Shown: positions 1-8,582, numbered from the stretch's first letter. The stretch: DNA of 64,000 bases from Streptomyces sp. CB01881 (GCF_002953255.1 NZ_CP026498.1:9056506-9120505); one strand, 5' to 3'. Numbers and translations are program-made. The notes: generated by a model not told the origin, from the sequence alone.

Positions 1-1
1 G

Positions 2-685
2 GCGGCGCTGGCGGAGTCCGCCAACCTCGCGGGGGTCGAGATGGCGGCCCGCCCCAACGAGGGCTTCCTGGTGTTCGACGCCTATCCGGTGCCCGGCTAC
101 CTGACGCTGATGCTCGTCGCCGGCAGCCTCGGCGCGTTCAGCGTCGTCAACGAGTACAGCAGCGGGCTGATCCGCACCACCATGGTGGCGGTGCCCGCGC
201 GCCGCGAGGTGGTACTGGCGAAGGCGGCGGTCGTCACCGCGGTCTGGACCGTGGCCGGCACGGTGACCTCGATCGGCTCGTTCACCGTCTCCCAGGCGAT
301 CCTGAACGTGCATCAGGCCGGCGTCCCGTTCAGCCACCCCGGTGTCCTGCGCGCCGTGGTGGTGTCCGCGCTGGTGGCCCCGGTCTGCGCGCTGGTCGGA
401 CTGTGCTTCGGCGTCCTGGTCCGGCACGCCGCGGCGGCCACGGTCACCACCGGCTTCGTGCTGCTGATGCTGCCGGTGTTCTTCTCGACCTCCGTGCGCT
501 GGTCCGCCGACGTCAACCACCTGATGGTGTCCTCCGCCTGGAAGCGCCTGGTCGAGCACTGGTCACCGCCGCCCGGCAGCGGCTTCGACTACCCCACCGT
601 CTCCGGCTCCTGGACAGTGCTGGCGGTCTGGCCGCTGGCCGCCGTCGTCCTCTCGCTGGCCGTCGTACGGCGCCGTGACGTCTGA
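2..685 (+). CDS. ABC-2 type transporter permease, 5'-partial
   Basis: Membrane subunit of an ABC-2 exporter. The frame is open to the left edge, so the N terminus and probably the partner ATPase gene lie outside the window. Counting from the first Met (position 41), hydrophobic stretches lie near residues 20-40, 65-85, 105-125, 135-152 and 195-210. They are separated by short Arg-rich loops, and the protein ends in VVRRRDV. The NEYSSGLIRTT segment after the first complete membrane span is typical of actinobacterial ABC-2 permeases that drift between drug and lipid substrates. The substrate cannot be told. The family call is secure; which ATPase drives it is unknown. Confidence 0.8.
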   Translation, partial: AALAESANLAGVEMAARPNEGFLVFDAYPVPGYLTLMLVAGSLGAFSVVNEYSSGLIRTTMVAVPARREVVLAKAAVVTAVWTVAGTVTSIGSFTVSQAILNVHQAGVPFSHPGVLRAVVVSALVAPVCALVGLCFGVLVRHAAAATVTTGFVLLMLPVFFSTSVRWSADVNHLMVSSAWKRLVEHWSPPPGSGFDYPTVSGSWTVLAVWPLAAVVLSLAVVRRRDV

Positions 686-724
686 GGCAGCGTGACGTCT
701 GCGGAGGTGTGACGTCCGAGGCGG
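674..724. repeat. 17-bp tandem repeat, three imperfect units
   Basis: Three units sharing GTGACGTCYG begin at 675, 692 and 709, a period of 17 bp. The first unit contains the last codons and stop of the ABC permease gene; the others lie in the gap before the next gene. Slippage duplication of the gene end explains this; a regulatory role is not shown. Confidence 0.6.
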
Positions 725-742
725 CGTGAGACGTGCTGACGT

Positions 743-771
743 GTGATCAAAGCCGCGGGTTGCCCTAGGAT
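743..771 (+). promoter_or_regulatory. putative promoter for a leaderless transcript
   Basis: A -10-like TAGGAT lies at 766-771 and a -35-like GTGATC at 743-748, spaced 17 bp. The downstream ATG is at 781, only 9 bases after the -10 element, and no Shine-Dalgarno sequence precedes it. If this promoter is used, transcription would begin at or within a base or two of the start codon. Leaderless mRNAs are common in actinobacteria. This is a sequence-based inference. Confidence 0.4.
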
Positions 772-780
772 CGACAGCCC

Positions 781-1455
781 ATGGACGCCAATGCGGAAAA
801 CCTGATGATCACTGTTCCGTCGGGCCGGGTGACACTGTCCGACCGGCGGACCCAGCGCAGCTGGCCGGTGGATCTCGCGCCCTACCGGCTCGCGGCGTTC
901 CCGGTCACCCAGGCGTTGTACGCGGAGGTGACCGGCGACCGGCCGGGCACCGCCGAGGGGGACCGCCTGCCCGTCGAGAGCGTCTCCTGGTGGGACGCGG
1001 TCCGCTTCTGCAACACCCTCTCCCACCGCGACGGCCTCACCCCCGCCTACCACCCCGACCCCGAGGCCGAGACCGTCACGTGGGACCAGGACGCCGACGG
1101 GTACCGGCTGCCCACCGAGGCCGAGTGGGAGCACGCCTGCCGCGCCGGCACCACCGGACCGCACTACGGCCCGCTGGACGAGATCGCCTGGTACCGCGGC
1201 AACTCGGACGAGCGGATCCACGAGGTGGGCGGCAAGCAGCCCAACCCCTGGGGCTTCCACGACATGCTCGGCAACGTCTGGAACTGGTGCTGGGACGTCT
1301 ACGACGCCGAGGTCTACGGCAGCTACCGGGTCCTGCGCGGCGGCGGCTGGTTCGACGAGCACTGGAGCTGCCGCGCCTCCGCCCGCCGCCGCAGCCACCC
1401 CACCTACCGCGTCGACGACGTCGGCTTCCGCATCGCCCGCTCCCTCACCTCCTGA
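781..1455 (+). CDS. formylglycine-generating enzyme (FGE/SUMF1) family protein
   Basis: A 224-residue FGE-sulfatase-fold protein. Family features are the SVSWWDAVRFCN segment, LPTEAEWEHACRAG, NPWGFHDMLGNVWNWCWD, and the terminal RGGGW...GFRIARS block. True FGE oxidises a sulfatase cysteine using two active-site cysteines placed 2 and 7 residues after the Trp of the RGGSW motif. Here only the second is present (WFDEHWSC): the first position is Asp. It is therefore unlikely to be an oxidising FGE and more likely a SUMF2- or EgtB-like relative with an altered role. No sulfatase gene is nearby. The start is the ATG just after a -10-like box, so the mRNA may be leaderless. Confidence 0.75.
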   Translation: MDANAENLMITVPSGRVTLSDRRTQRSWPVDLAPYRLAAFPVTQALYAEVTGDRPGTAEGDRLPVESVSWWDAVRFCNTLSHRDGLTPAYHPDPEAETVTWDQDADGYRLPTEAEWEHACRAGTTGPHYGPLDEIAWYRGNSDERIHEVGGKQPNPWGFHDMLGNVWNWCWDVYDAEVYGSYRVLRGGGWFDEHWSCRASARRRSHPTYRVDDVGFRIARSLTS

Positions 1456-1520
1456 GGCCTCAGGGCGGCTCAGGGCAGGTCAGGCGGTTCAGCGCAGGTC
1501 GGTGCGGGTTCAGGATGGGT

Positions 1521-1560
1521 CGGTGCAGGTCGGTGCAGGTCGGTGCAGGTCGGTGCGGTT
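1521..1560. repeat. 10-bp tandem repeat
   Basis: Four consecutive units of CGGTGCAGGT (the last ends GGTT) follow the FGE-like gene. Less regular copies of the same GGTGC/CAGGT pattern extend upstream to about 1480. Simple slippage repeat; no function inferred. Confidence 0.7.
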
Positions 1561-1664
1561 CAGTGCGGTGAGGGTGGTGACCCGGGCGCTGCCGTCGGAG
1601 CCGAGCCGTCCCTCGGCCGGGCCCGCGTAGGGGCCCGCCGCCGCCGGCTGGGAGGATCTCCGGC

Positions 1665-2945
1665 ATGACGTCCCCGTTCCGCGTCCTCCACGTCCTCGGC
1701 GACCGCCCGTTCGCCGAGGTCGGTCAGCCTGTCCTCGCCGTGTCCGACGAGGGGCGCGGCCTGCTCGCCGTCGCGGACGAGCCCGGGTTCGCCGGGGTGG
1801 CGACGACGGGGGTGTACGGCACGGGGGACCTCGGCTGCCGGGCCGTGCTCCGGACGCGCTTCCCGGTCCACGCGCTGGCCTTCCACCCCACGGCGCCCCT
1901 GCTCGCCGTCGGCACCGGGGAGTACGACGGCGGCTACTTCTTCGAGGGGGAGCTGTTCCTGCTCGACTGGGAAACGGGCGCCACCACCTCCCTCATCGAG
2001 CACGACTTCGGCCGCCAGGTGCTCGGACTGACCTGGCTCGACGAGCAGGCCCTGCGCGTGCTGATGGCACCGCCCGACGACTGGAAGGACCGGAAGGCGC
2101 ACGTCGAGGGCCACGCAGCCGTCGTGCGGCGCCCTGACTGGGGCGCCGTCGCACCCCGTTCGCTCACCGGCGCCGACCTGGCCGGCCCCCGGGTGCCGGC
2201 CCCGCGCACCGACGGCGAGGACGCGGCCCACCGGGTGCTCTCCGCGCTGGGCCCGGACTGGGAGCCCCGGCGGCACGTCCTCGCCGTCGAGGAGCTGCTG
2301 GACGGCGCGGTCCTGGCCACCCTCGACCGGGAGGAGGGCGACCCGGAGCCGCCCGTGTGCACCGCCCTCGCCGACGGCCTGCTGATCCAGCACCGGACCA
2401 CGGCCTACGTCGACCGGCGCGAGCGCCTGCGGATCCGTTACGGCAGCCGGGACTACGTCAACCAGGCCCCCGGGGCCGGCCGGAAGTCGAAGCGGCACTG
2501 GCTCTCGGTGCGGTCTCCCGAGGGGAAGGGCGTCCAGCCCCTGTTCCCGTTCTCCTGGGAGCCCGGGGAGACGCACTTCCCCGGCCCGGGCGTGGAGACC
2601 GACGACGGCGATCTGGTGCACGCCGGCACCGTCTACGACGGCCGCGGGCTGCAGCCCGGCGGCTCGTTCGTCGTCCGCCGCGCGGCCACCGACGGCGCGC
2701 CGCGCTGGGTCTTCCGGACCGACCACGTCGCCACCGACCTCGACATCGAACCGGACACCGCCTACCTCGCCTACCGCAACGGCGAGCTCGTGGCCCTCGA
2801 CCTCCACGACGGCACGCTGCGCTGGCGCCACCGGCTGGCCGTCGCCGGTGTCCCCGCCGTCCCGACGGCGCTCACCGTCACCGGCCCCGGCCGCCTGCTC
2901 GTCGGCACGGCCGACGGCCGGGTCCTGGACTGCGCGACCGCGTGA
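1665..2945 (+). CDS. beta-propeller (WD40/PQQ-like) hypothetical protein
   Basis: A 426-residue soluble protein of unknown role. It has repeated short hydrophobic strands of the blade type (for example AVSDEGRGLLAVADE, ALAFHPTAPLLAVGTGEYD, TAYLAYRNGELVALDLHDGT, RLLVGTADGRVLD), resembling WD40 or quinoprotein-like propellers. No signal peptide or membrane segment is visible, so it is probably cytoplasmic. The start ATG has a GGGAGG ribosome site nine bases upstream. It stands alone, downstream of the repeat-rich gap after the FGE-like gene. A binding or scaffolding role is usual for such folds; no partner can be named. Confidence 0.65.
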   Translation: MTSPFRVLHVLGDRPFAEVGQPVLAVSDEGRGLLAVADEPGFAGVATTGVYGTGDLGCRAVLRTRFPVHALAFHPTAPLLAVGTGEYDGGYFFEGELFLLDWETGATTSLIEHDFGRQVLGLTWLDEQALRVLMAPPDDWKDRKAHVEGHAAVVRRPDWGAVAPRSLTGADLAGPRVPAPRTDGEDAAHRVLSALGPDWEPRRHVLAVEELLDGAVLATLDREEGDPEPPVCTALADGLLIQHRTTAYVDRRERLRIRYGSRDYVNQAPGAGRKSKRHWLSVRSPEGKGVQPLFPFSWEPGETHFPGPGVETDDGDLVHAGTVYDGRGLQPGGSFVVRRAATDGAPRWVFRTDHVATDLDIEPDTAYLAYRNGELVALDLHDGTLRWRHRLAVAGVPAVPTALTVTGPGRLLVGTADGRVLDCATA

Positions 2946-3552
2946 CCGGCCGCGTCCTGGCCCGTGGTGAAGCCGCCTGCCCGGGCCCGACGGGTTGGAC
3001 GGGTCCGCTGCTCCGTGGCCGTGGTCCGCTTCGAGCGGGCGATCTCGTAGCGTACGACTTCTCGCCCATGCAGCCAAAGCCCCGACGACGGAACGCCGTT
3101 CGGTGTCGGGGACGCGAGAGCCGGTACGCGAGAGCCGGGGACGCCCGGTGAACCCACGGAGCCCGAGCGTCCGTCACCTCAACTGAAGGGGCTGCCCGGT
3201 GGACGGGCGGTTTCGGTCCGGACCGACCGTGGATCACGGTGGCGTCGTCCGTCGCCGGCAGGACCTCGGCCGGCGCGGGATTCCGGTCGTACCTGTCGCG
3301 CAGCGGGCTCGTCATGACGGCGGTGCGGGCGTGCTCCCCGCCGTCGCGGTGCAGTGCCCCGGCCGCGAGCCTGCGTGCCGGGGACGAGGACCGTGCCGCA
3401 CCGGCGATGCTCGGGTCCCGGTTCGGTCTCGCCTTGCCCCCGACGTGGAAGAGCGGCAGCTTCCAGCCGGGTTGCGGAGCATGGACCTGCTCGCGGGGTC
3501 GGAGGGGCGCGAATCGCCACCCGCGCTCCCTCTGACCCCCTCTTCCCCTTGC
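2946..3552. other. 607-bp stretch without a supported gene
   Basis: Between the propeller gene and the convergent metallopeptidase gene. Frames on both strands are open here, but none combines a ribosome site, a family match and a codon pattern like its neighbours. A minus-strand reading between about 3180 and 3490 could be decayed coding sequence, without a recognisable family. Confidence 0.4.
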
Positions 3553-4602
3553 TTAGACGGCGGGAACGCCGACCATCGACCACGCCTTGAGGACGGCCTG
3601 GGCTTCGTCGCCGTCGCCGTACAGGCTGCGGGCGGTTGCGGCCGTCAGCCGTGCGAAGTCCGCGAACTGGGCGTCGGCGGCGAGCTCGCCCCCGGTCAGG
3701 GTGGCGTACCAGATCCTTCCGGCCCGTTCCCAGGCGTTGCCACCGAGGCTGGTCGCCAGCAGGTAGAAGGCGTGGTTGGGGATGCCGGAGTTGATGTGCA
3801 CGCCGCCGTTGTCCCGGCTGGTCCTGACGTAGTCGTCCATGGTGGCCGGCTGGGGGTCCTTGCCGATCTGATCATCGTCGTAGGCCGTGCCCGGGGCCTT
3901 GAGGGAGCGCAGCGCCTGGCCCTGGACGGTCGGGCCGAGCAGGCCGGTGCCGATGAGCCAGTCCGCCTCGTCGGCGGACTGGCCGAGCGCGTACTGCTTG
4001 GTCAGCGAGCCGAGGACGTCCGAGATCGACTCGTTGAGCGCGCCGGACTGTCCGAAGTACTCCAGGTTGGCGGTGAACTGGATGACGCCGTGGGTGAGTT
4101 CGTGGGCGATGACGTCCAGTGGAACGGTGAGGTCGAGCAGGAGGTCCCCGAGGCCGTCACCGAAGACCATCTGCCGACCGTTCCAGAACGCGTTGCCGTA
4201 CTGGTCGTCGTAGTGGACGGTGGCGTCGAGCGGCAGCCCGGAGTCGTCGATCGACCGGCGGCCGTACGCCTTGAGGTAGAAGTCGAAGGTCGCACCGAGC
4301 CCGGCGTGCGCGCGGTTGACCGCCGGGTCCTCGGAAGGCCGGTCATTCTCCGAGTGCACCTTCGTACCGGGAATCGCGTCCTGATTCCGGGCGTCGTAGA
4401 CAGTGCGCCGTGGCGTGTCGGAAGGGGTGCCGACAGGGGCATCCGACCCCCGAACCGACGTGATCCGGCGCTGGGTACGCAGGAGGGCGTCGTGTTCGAG
4501 TGTGCGCCGGGCGGGCTCGTACACGGCCGGGTCCTCGGACTGGGCGAGCCTGTCGAGGATGTGCGGCGGGACGATCGTGCAGAACGGGGCGGTGGTCTCC
4601 AT
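3553..4602 (-). CDS. M4 family (thermolysin-like/protealysin-type) metallopeptidase
   Basis: A 349-residue zinc endopeptidase. The HELTH motif is at residues 167-171 and the third zinc ligand is the Glu of GALNES at about 191. The catalytic-domain histidine block HINSGIPNHAFY follows near residue 270. The N-terminal PPHILDRLA segment matches the short propeptide of protealysin-type enzymes rather than the long thermolysin propeptide. No signal peptide is visible, as is usual for protealysins, so release may be by lysis or a non-classical route. An upstream TTG is possible, but the ATG at 4602 gives the familiar propeptide start. The 5' end abuts a decayed Nudix gene on the other strand. Confidence 0.9.
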   Translation of the reverse strand: METTAPFCTIVPPHILDRLAQSEDPAVYEPARRTLEHDALLRTQRRITSVRGSDAPVGTPSDTPRRTVYDARNQDAIPGTKVHSENDRPSEDPAVNRAHAGLGATFDFYLKAYGRRSIDDSGLPLDATVHYDDQYGNAFWNGRQMVFGDGLGDLLLDLTVPLDVIAHELTHGVIQFTANLEYFGQSGALNESISDVLGSLTKQYALGQSADEADWLIGTGLLGPTVQGQALRSLKAPGTAYDDDQIGKDPQPATMDDYVRTSRDNGGVHINSGIPNHAFYLLATSLGGNAWERAGRIWYATLTGGELAADAQFADFARLTAATARSLYGDGDEAQAVLKAWSMVGVPAV

Positions 4603-4622
4603 GCGCAGCAATCTGACACAGG

Positions 4623-4898
4623 GTGACGGCCTTGTCGCTCGACGCGGCCAAGGTGACCGGCCTCGAACTCCGCAGCGCCCGGCTGGTGGACGCGCGGAGC
4701 TACTCGGCCCACCGGCTCGGCGTGCACTGGCACCTGGTGGGGCTGCTCTACCACGTCGAGCTCAAGCCCGGCCGGCCGGTCGTCACCGAGGTCGGCGGGT
4801 CGACCTCGGGTGCCCGGTGGATGCCGCTCTCCGGCCTGACGGAGTCGATGCTCTCCCCGGCGGCGGTCGACGCCCTCGGCCTGCTCGGGCAGCCGTAG
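4623..4898 (+). pseudogene. Nudix hydrolase, C-terminal remnant lacking the Nudix box
   Basis: The 91 readable residues match the second half of actinobacterial Nudix hydrolases: a TGL triplet as at the end of the Nudix box, then HWHLVGLLYHVEL, a VGGSTSGARWMPLSGL segment and an ordinary C terminus. The first half, including the catalytic REXXEE core, is absent, and a stop lies in frame at 4614. The break falls 20 bp from the divergent metallopeptidase start, so the gene probably lost its head in a deletion or insertion at that point. It should be catalytically dead. The C-terminal family match is fair, not certain. Confidence 0.6.
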
Positions 4899-4926
4899 AG
4901 CCCGGGCCGCCGCGTCCGTTCGTGCA

Positions 4927-5637
4927 ATGATCGCCCCCGTGGACTCGACGACGCCGACCGGAATCCGCCGGACGCCGCTGCTCGCCAGGATGGGCCTGCG
5001 GGCGGGCCTGCGCGTTGGCCTGCTCTGTGCGGGGGCCGCCCTGGTGGCCGGGTGCGGCAGTACGAGCGTGACCGGGGCGGGCGGAGGGGCGCCGGGGCCG
5101 GTGACGCCCGAGCCGCTGGTCACCGCGACGGTCACTCCCACTCCCACTCCCACCATGGTCTGTTCGCCCGAGGGCGTGTCGCTGGCCGCGGAGGAGGCGA
5201 ACGCCGCGATGGGCCTGCGGGTGATGGGGATCCGCCTGACCAACTGCGGGACCAGGCCGTACACCCTGAACGGCCACCCGGGCGTGCGCGTGCTCGACGC
5301 GGAGCGGGCGCCGCTGGACATCGAGGTCCGGCGCGGTTCGGCGGGCATCGCCACCCTGGACACCTTCGACGCGGCGCCGAAGCCGGTGACGCTCCAGCCG
5401 GGGGAGTCCGCGAGCTTCTCCCTGGCCTGGCGCAACACCGTCACCTCCGGCACCCGGCCGGCCGACAACGGCCGCTTCCTCGACGTCGCCCCGCTCCCCG
5501 GCCGCCCCCGACTCACCGTCCCCGCCGAGCTCGACCTGGGCACCACCGGCAGGCTGGGCCTCTCCGCCTGGACGAAGTCGGACCCCGACCGCCCGGCCAC
5601 CGCCCCTCCGCGGCCCGCGGCCCCTCAGACCGGGTGA
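4927..5637 (+). CDS. DUF4232-type secreted lipoprotein
   Basis: A 236-residue exported protein. An Arg-containing N region and hydrophobic core end in the lipobox LVAGC with the acylated Cys at residue 43. A Pro/Thr-rich linker follows, then a DUF4232-type beta-sandwich domain with its two conserved cysteines (MVCSPEG and LTNCGTRPY), likely disulfide-bonded outside the membrane. The tail is Pro/Ala-rich. Function of the family is unknown. It stands alone and has no obvious operon partner. Confidence 0.8.
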   Translation: MIAPVDSTTPTGIRRTPLLARMGLRAGLRVGLLCAGAALVAGCGSTSVTGAGGGAPGPVTPEPLVTATVTPTPTPTMVCSPEGVSLAAEEANAAMGLRVMGIRLTNCGTRPYTLNGHPGVRVLDAERAPLDIEVRRGSAGIATLDTFDAAPKPVTLQPGESASFSLAWRNTVTSGTRPADNGRFLDVAPLPGRPRLTVPAELDLGTTGRLGLSAWTKSDPDRPATAPPRPAAPQTG

Positions 5638-5842
5638 CCGGCGCGACGCAGTCGTGGGGGGTGCCTGCGCCGCGCCGGGGCTTCTGATGGGACGGGGTGC
5701 CGGGCCCGGAAGGCGGGGTGTCGTCCGGCTCGGCGATCCGCAGGTCGCCGAGGCGGATCATGGGGGAATTCCATCATTCGCCAACGAACTCCGCCTATCG
5801 CCGGAAAGAGTGGTTTGGCTTTCTGGCGGTGGTCTTTGACGA

Positions 5843-6496
5843 TCAATCCGCCGTGTGCGTCGAACCGGCCGGGCGGGGTGCGTCGGCTGCTCCGGGGTCG
5901 GGGAAGAGCCGGCCGAGGTGGTAGTGCAGGACCGCGGTCGCGTCGTCCGCCGTCCGCTGGCCGAGCAGGACGCTCAGGCCGAGGCCGGCGGAGACCGCAA
6001 GGAGGACGACGGCCTCCTGGCGGGCGTCCATGCGCGGATCGGCGTCCCCGGCCTGCTGGGCGGCGGCCAGCAGGCCGACCAGGAAGTCCTCCATCTCGTT
6101 GGGTGCCGCGAGGAACGACTGGCCGGCGAGTGCGGGGTCGGTGACGGAGAGCACCGCGTACTCGGTGTAGACGAGGTGGAAGGTCCGGCTCTCCTCGTCG
6201 GTCGGGACGGCTTCGAGCAGGATCGCCTCGATGACGTCCCGCGGGGCTGCCGAGGGGCCGGTCGGCCTCGTGCGGTCGCGGACCCGCTCGCCCATGCGGA
6301 CTGCCAGGCGGGCGAGTGCCGCGAGCAGCAGCTGCTCCTTGGTGTCGAAGTAGTACTGCACGAGCCGCACCGAGACGCCCGCCTCGATCGCGACGGACCG
6401 CATGGTGACGGCGTGCAGGCCGCCGCTCGCCGCCGCGCGGAGCAGTGCGTCGATGATGTGGGCCCGCCGCTCCTCGTGATCCACCAGCTTCGGCAT
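5843..6496 (-). CDS. TetR/AcrR family transcriptional regulator
   Basis: A 217-residue repressor with a canonical N-terminal TetR helix-turn-helix (about residues 10-55, including GVSVRLVQYYFDTKEQLL) and a variable ligand domain. It is divergent from an alpha/beta hydrolase gene, and the 73-bp gap holds an 18-bp inverted repeat that is the obvious operator. The gene has a GAAGGGA ribosome site just before the ATG. It probably represses itself and the hydrolase, and the hydrolase substrate or product is a reasonable guess for the inducer. Confidence 0.9.
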   Translation of the reverse strand: MPKLVDHEERRAHIIDALLRAAASGGLHAVTMRSVAIEAGVSVRLVQYYFDTKEQLLLAALARLAVRMGERVRDRTRPTGPSAAPRDVIEAILLEAVPTDEESRTFHLVYTEYAVLSVTDPALAGQSFLAAPNEMEDFLVGLLAAAQQAGDADPRMDARQEAVVLLAVSAGLGLSVLLGQRTADDATAVLHYHLGRLFPDPGAADAPRPAGSTHTAD

Positions 6497-6518
6497 CGGG
6501 TTCCCTTCAAAACTTTTT

Positions 6519-6536
6519 ATGGTACAAACATACCAT
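6519..6536. promoter_or_regulatory. TetR operator palindrome ATGGTA-N6-TACCAT
   Basis: A perfect inverted repeat of two 6-bp arms around a 6-bp AT-rich centre lies between the divergent TetR gene and the hydrolase gene, 23 bp from the former and 33 bp from the latter. Position and symmetry fit a shared TetR operator covering both promoters. Confidence 0.75.
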
Positions 6537-6569
6537 CAAGTGCTGCTGTTTCGTGCACCGGGAGGGGAC

Positions 6570-7469
6570 ATGACCAGGACGAGCATCGGACACTTCGTCA
6601 GCGAGGAGGCCCGGGCGAAGTTCCTCAAGGCATACGACCATGCGATGGGGCTGTGGCCGGGCCCCCGCCGGGAACTCGACGTCGAAACCACCTACGGCAC
6701 CGTCCACGTCCACCACTACGGACCCCGGACCGGCGAACCGGTCGTGCTGCTGCACGGTCATGCCGGACACGCGTCCAACTGGTACCCGCAGATCGCCGCC
6801 CTGGGCGAGAACCACCCGGTCTACGCGATCGACACGCTGGACGACCCCGGCCGCAGCGTCCAGCGCGTCGTCGCGGCCGACTCCCGGGAGAACGCGGCCT
6901 GGCTCGGCGAGGTCTTCTCCGGTCTCGGGCTGGAACGGATCCACCTGGTCGGCCTCTCCTACGGCGGCTGGCTGGCCCTGAACCAGGCCGTCCACGCACC
7001 CGAGCGCCTCGCGTCGGTCGCGTCGCTGGACCCCGGCGGGATCGAGAAGGTCCCCGCGCGGTTCTACGCGCACATGATCGGCGGCCTGTTCGGCATGCTC
7101 GCCCCGCGGCGCCTGCGCCCCGCGCTGGGACGGCTGCTCGCCAACCCCGCGCTCAGCTCGCCGCCCCGGATGATCGCGCCGCTGATGCTGGCCATGCGGA
7201 CCTACAAGCCGAACACCCGCCCCGCGGCCCGGCCGTTCACCGACGAGGAGCTGGGCTCCATCCGGCTGCCCGTCCTCGCCCTGCTGGGCAGCCGCAGTGC
7301 CCTGCTCCGGCCGCACCAGGCGCTGAGGAGGGTCACCGCGCTGGTTCCGGGAGTCCGGGCCGAGATCGTGCAACGAGCCGGCCACGGCCTCAACCTGGAA
7401 CGCCCCGACCTGGTCAACGAACGCCTGCTGCAGTTCATCGCCTCCTGCGGGCGGGCGGCGCGGAGCTGA
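6570..7469 (+). CDS. alpha/beta hydrolase
   Basis: A 299-residue alpha/beta-fold hydrolase. The oxyanion motif LHGHAGHA is near residue 61, the nucleophile elbow GLSYGG places the catalytic Ser at 130, and the C-terminal AGHGLNLE provides the catalytic His. The ATG at 6570 is chosen because GGAGGGG lies three bases upstream; an earlier in-frame ATG at 6519 falls inside the operator. Divergent from its probable TetR repressor and followed by a strong terminator, so it is a single-gene unit. Substrate unknown. Confidence 0.85.
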   Translation: MTRTSIGHFVSEEARAKFLKAYDHAMGLWPGPRRELDVETTYGTVHVHHYGPRTGEPVVLLHGHAGHASNWYPQIAALGENHPVYAIDTLDDPGRSVQRVVAADSRENAAWLGEVFSGLGLERIHLVGLSYGGWLALNQAVHAPERLASVASLDPGGIEKVPARFYAHMIGGLFGMLAPRRLRPALGRLLANPALSSPPRMIAPLMLAMRTYKPNTRPAARPFTDEELGSIRLPVLALLGSRSALLRPHQALRRVTALVPGVRAEIVQRAGHGLNLERPDLVNERLLQFIASCGRAARS

Positions 7470-7471
7470 CC

Positions 7472-7519
7472 GGGGGCGGCCACGACGCGCCCGCGTCCGA
7501 GCGCGTCGTGGCCGCCCCC
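7472..7519. terminator. GC-rich hairpin terminator
   Basis: A 19-bp perfect stem with a 10-base loop starts three bases after the hydrolase stop codon. It lacks a T-tail, as many actinobacterial terminators do. It would also serve the convergent TIGR03084-type gene. Confidence 0.8.
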
Positions 7520-7590
7520 CGGGTGTCCCCGGGTGCCCCGGCGGGCCGGGGGCCGTGGCCGGACTCCCGCGTGCCTGGCGGCGGCAGGCC

Positions 7591-8424
7591 CTATCCCGCG
7601 GACCCCGCCTGCCGCCCCTTCCCGGGTGCGCCCGCGAAGACCTGGGCGATCGGCAGCCAGGCCGCCGCCGTCGCGCCGGTGGCGGCCAGGGCCAGGTCGT
7701 CCCGGTGCCGGCGCTGGGTGACCAGCAGGCAGAAGTCCAGCGCGCGCCCGGTCACCCGGTCCGCCGCGTCCGCCGGGCCCCACGACCACAACTCGCCGTT
7801 CGGGGCGGTCAGTTCCACCCGGACCGGGGTCTGCGGGGCCGGGAGGCCGTGCAGGGAGAAGGCGAACCCCATGGTCCGCACCCCCAGGTGCGCGATGTGC
7901 CGCAACCGCGCGGTCGGCTCGCGGACCGCGCCGAGCGCGTCCGCGACGTCCTGCCCGTGCGCCCAGGTCTCCATCAGCCGCGCGGTGGCCATCGAGGGAG
8001 CCTTCATCGGGGGCCCGAACCACGGCAGCCGGACGTCGCCGGGCACTGCGGCCAGTGCGGTCAGCAGCTTCTCCCGTCCCGCCCGCCAGCGGGCCAGCAG
8101 CGCCGCCGGATCCTCGGCCGCACCCCGCGCCGCGCCCTCGTCCACCGGGTCCAGGCCCTCCGACCGCAGTTCGCCGAAGACCCGGCCGGCCTCCGCGGCG
8201 AAGCCCTCCGGGTCGCGCGCGGAGAGCTCGCTCCACTCGTCCGTCCAGGCGAGGTGGGCGATCTGGTGCGCGATCGTCCACCCCTGGGCCGGGGTGTCGC
8301 AGGCCCAGGCCTCCGGCTCCAAGGCGGCCACCAGGCCGTCCAGTTCCGCGCTCTCGGCCCGCAGGTCGTCGAGGAGGCCGGTCAGCACGTCCGCGGGGCG
8401 CGGCTCCTTCGGTTCCGTCGTCAT
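7591..8424 (-). CDS. TIGR03084-type metal-binding (DinB-fold) protein
   Basis: A 277-residue protein of the actinobacterial family related to the mycothiol-dependent maleylpyruvate isomerase N-terminal domain. The helical bundle carries candidate metal-binding histidines in HQIAHLAWTDEW and ETWAHGQDVAD, and the C-terminal part has the WSWGP...FCLLVTQRRH pattern. The ATG at 8424 has GAGAGG seven bases upstream; a TTG two codons earlier is less likely. Biochemical role unknown; mycothiol or metal-linked chemistry is inferred from the fold only. Confidence 0.8.
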   Translation of the reverse strand: MTTEPKEPRPADVLTGLLDDLRAESAELDGLVAALEPEAWACDTPAQGWTIAHQIAHLAWTDEWSELSARDPEGFAAEAGRVFGELRSEGLDPVDEGAARGAAEDPAALLARWRAGREKLLTALAAVPGDVRLPWFGPPMKAPSMATARLMETWAHGQDVADALGAVREPTARLRHIAHLGVRTMGFAFSLHGLPAPQTPVRVELTAPNGELWSWGPADAADRVTGRALDFCLLVTQRRHRDDLALAATGATAAAWLPIAQVFAGAPGKGRQAGSAG

Positions 8425-8435
8425 GGGCAAACCTC

Positions 8436-8465
8436 TCGCATCCGTAGTGATCGCATCCGTAGTGA
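8436..8465. repeat. perfect 15-bp tandem duplication upstream of the TIGR03084-type gene
   Basis: TCGCATCCGTAGTGA occurs twice back to back, 11 bp ahead of the start codon at 8424. It is either part of the 5' leader or a paired binding site in the promoter. Confidence 0.6.
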
Positions 8466-8582
8466 CTCGCCGGTAACCCAGGTCCGCACCCTACGCCGCA
8501 CCCGCCGCCGTCACCGGCCACTCCACCGAACACGCATGTCGCAACCCTCGCCACCGGCCGCACCGCGTGTGAGAATCGCGCG

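Noticed and set aside
3199..4626. Plus-strand frame opposite the M4 metallopeptidase gene
   Set aside because: The minus strand has HELTH and the whole M4 pattern; the plus frame has no family match.
5855..8476. Very long open frame on the plus strand across a TetR and a hydrolase gene
   Set aside because: It is an Arg/Pro-rich shadow of real genes in other frames, produced by high GC.
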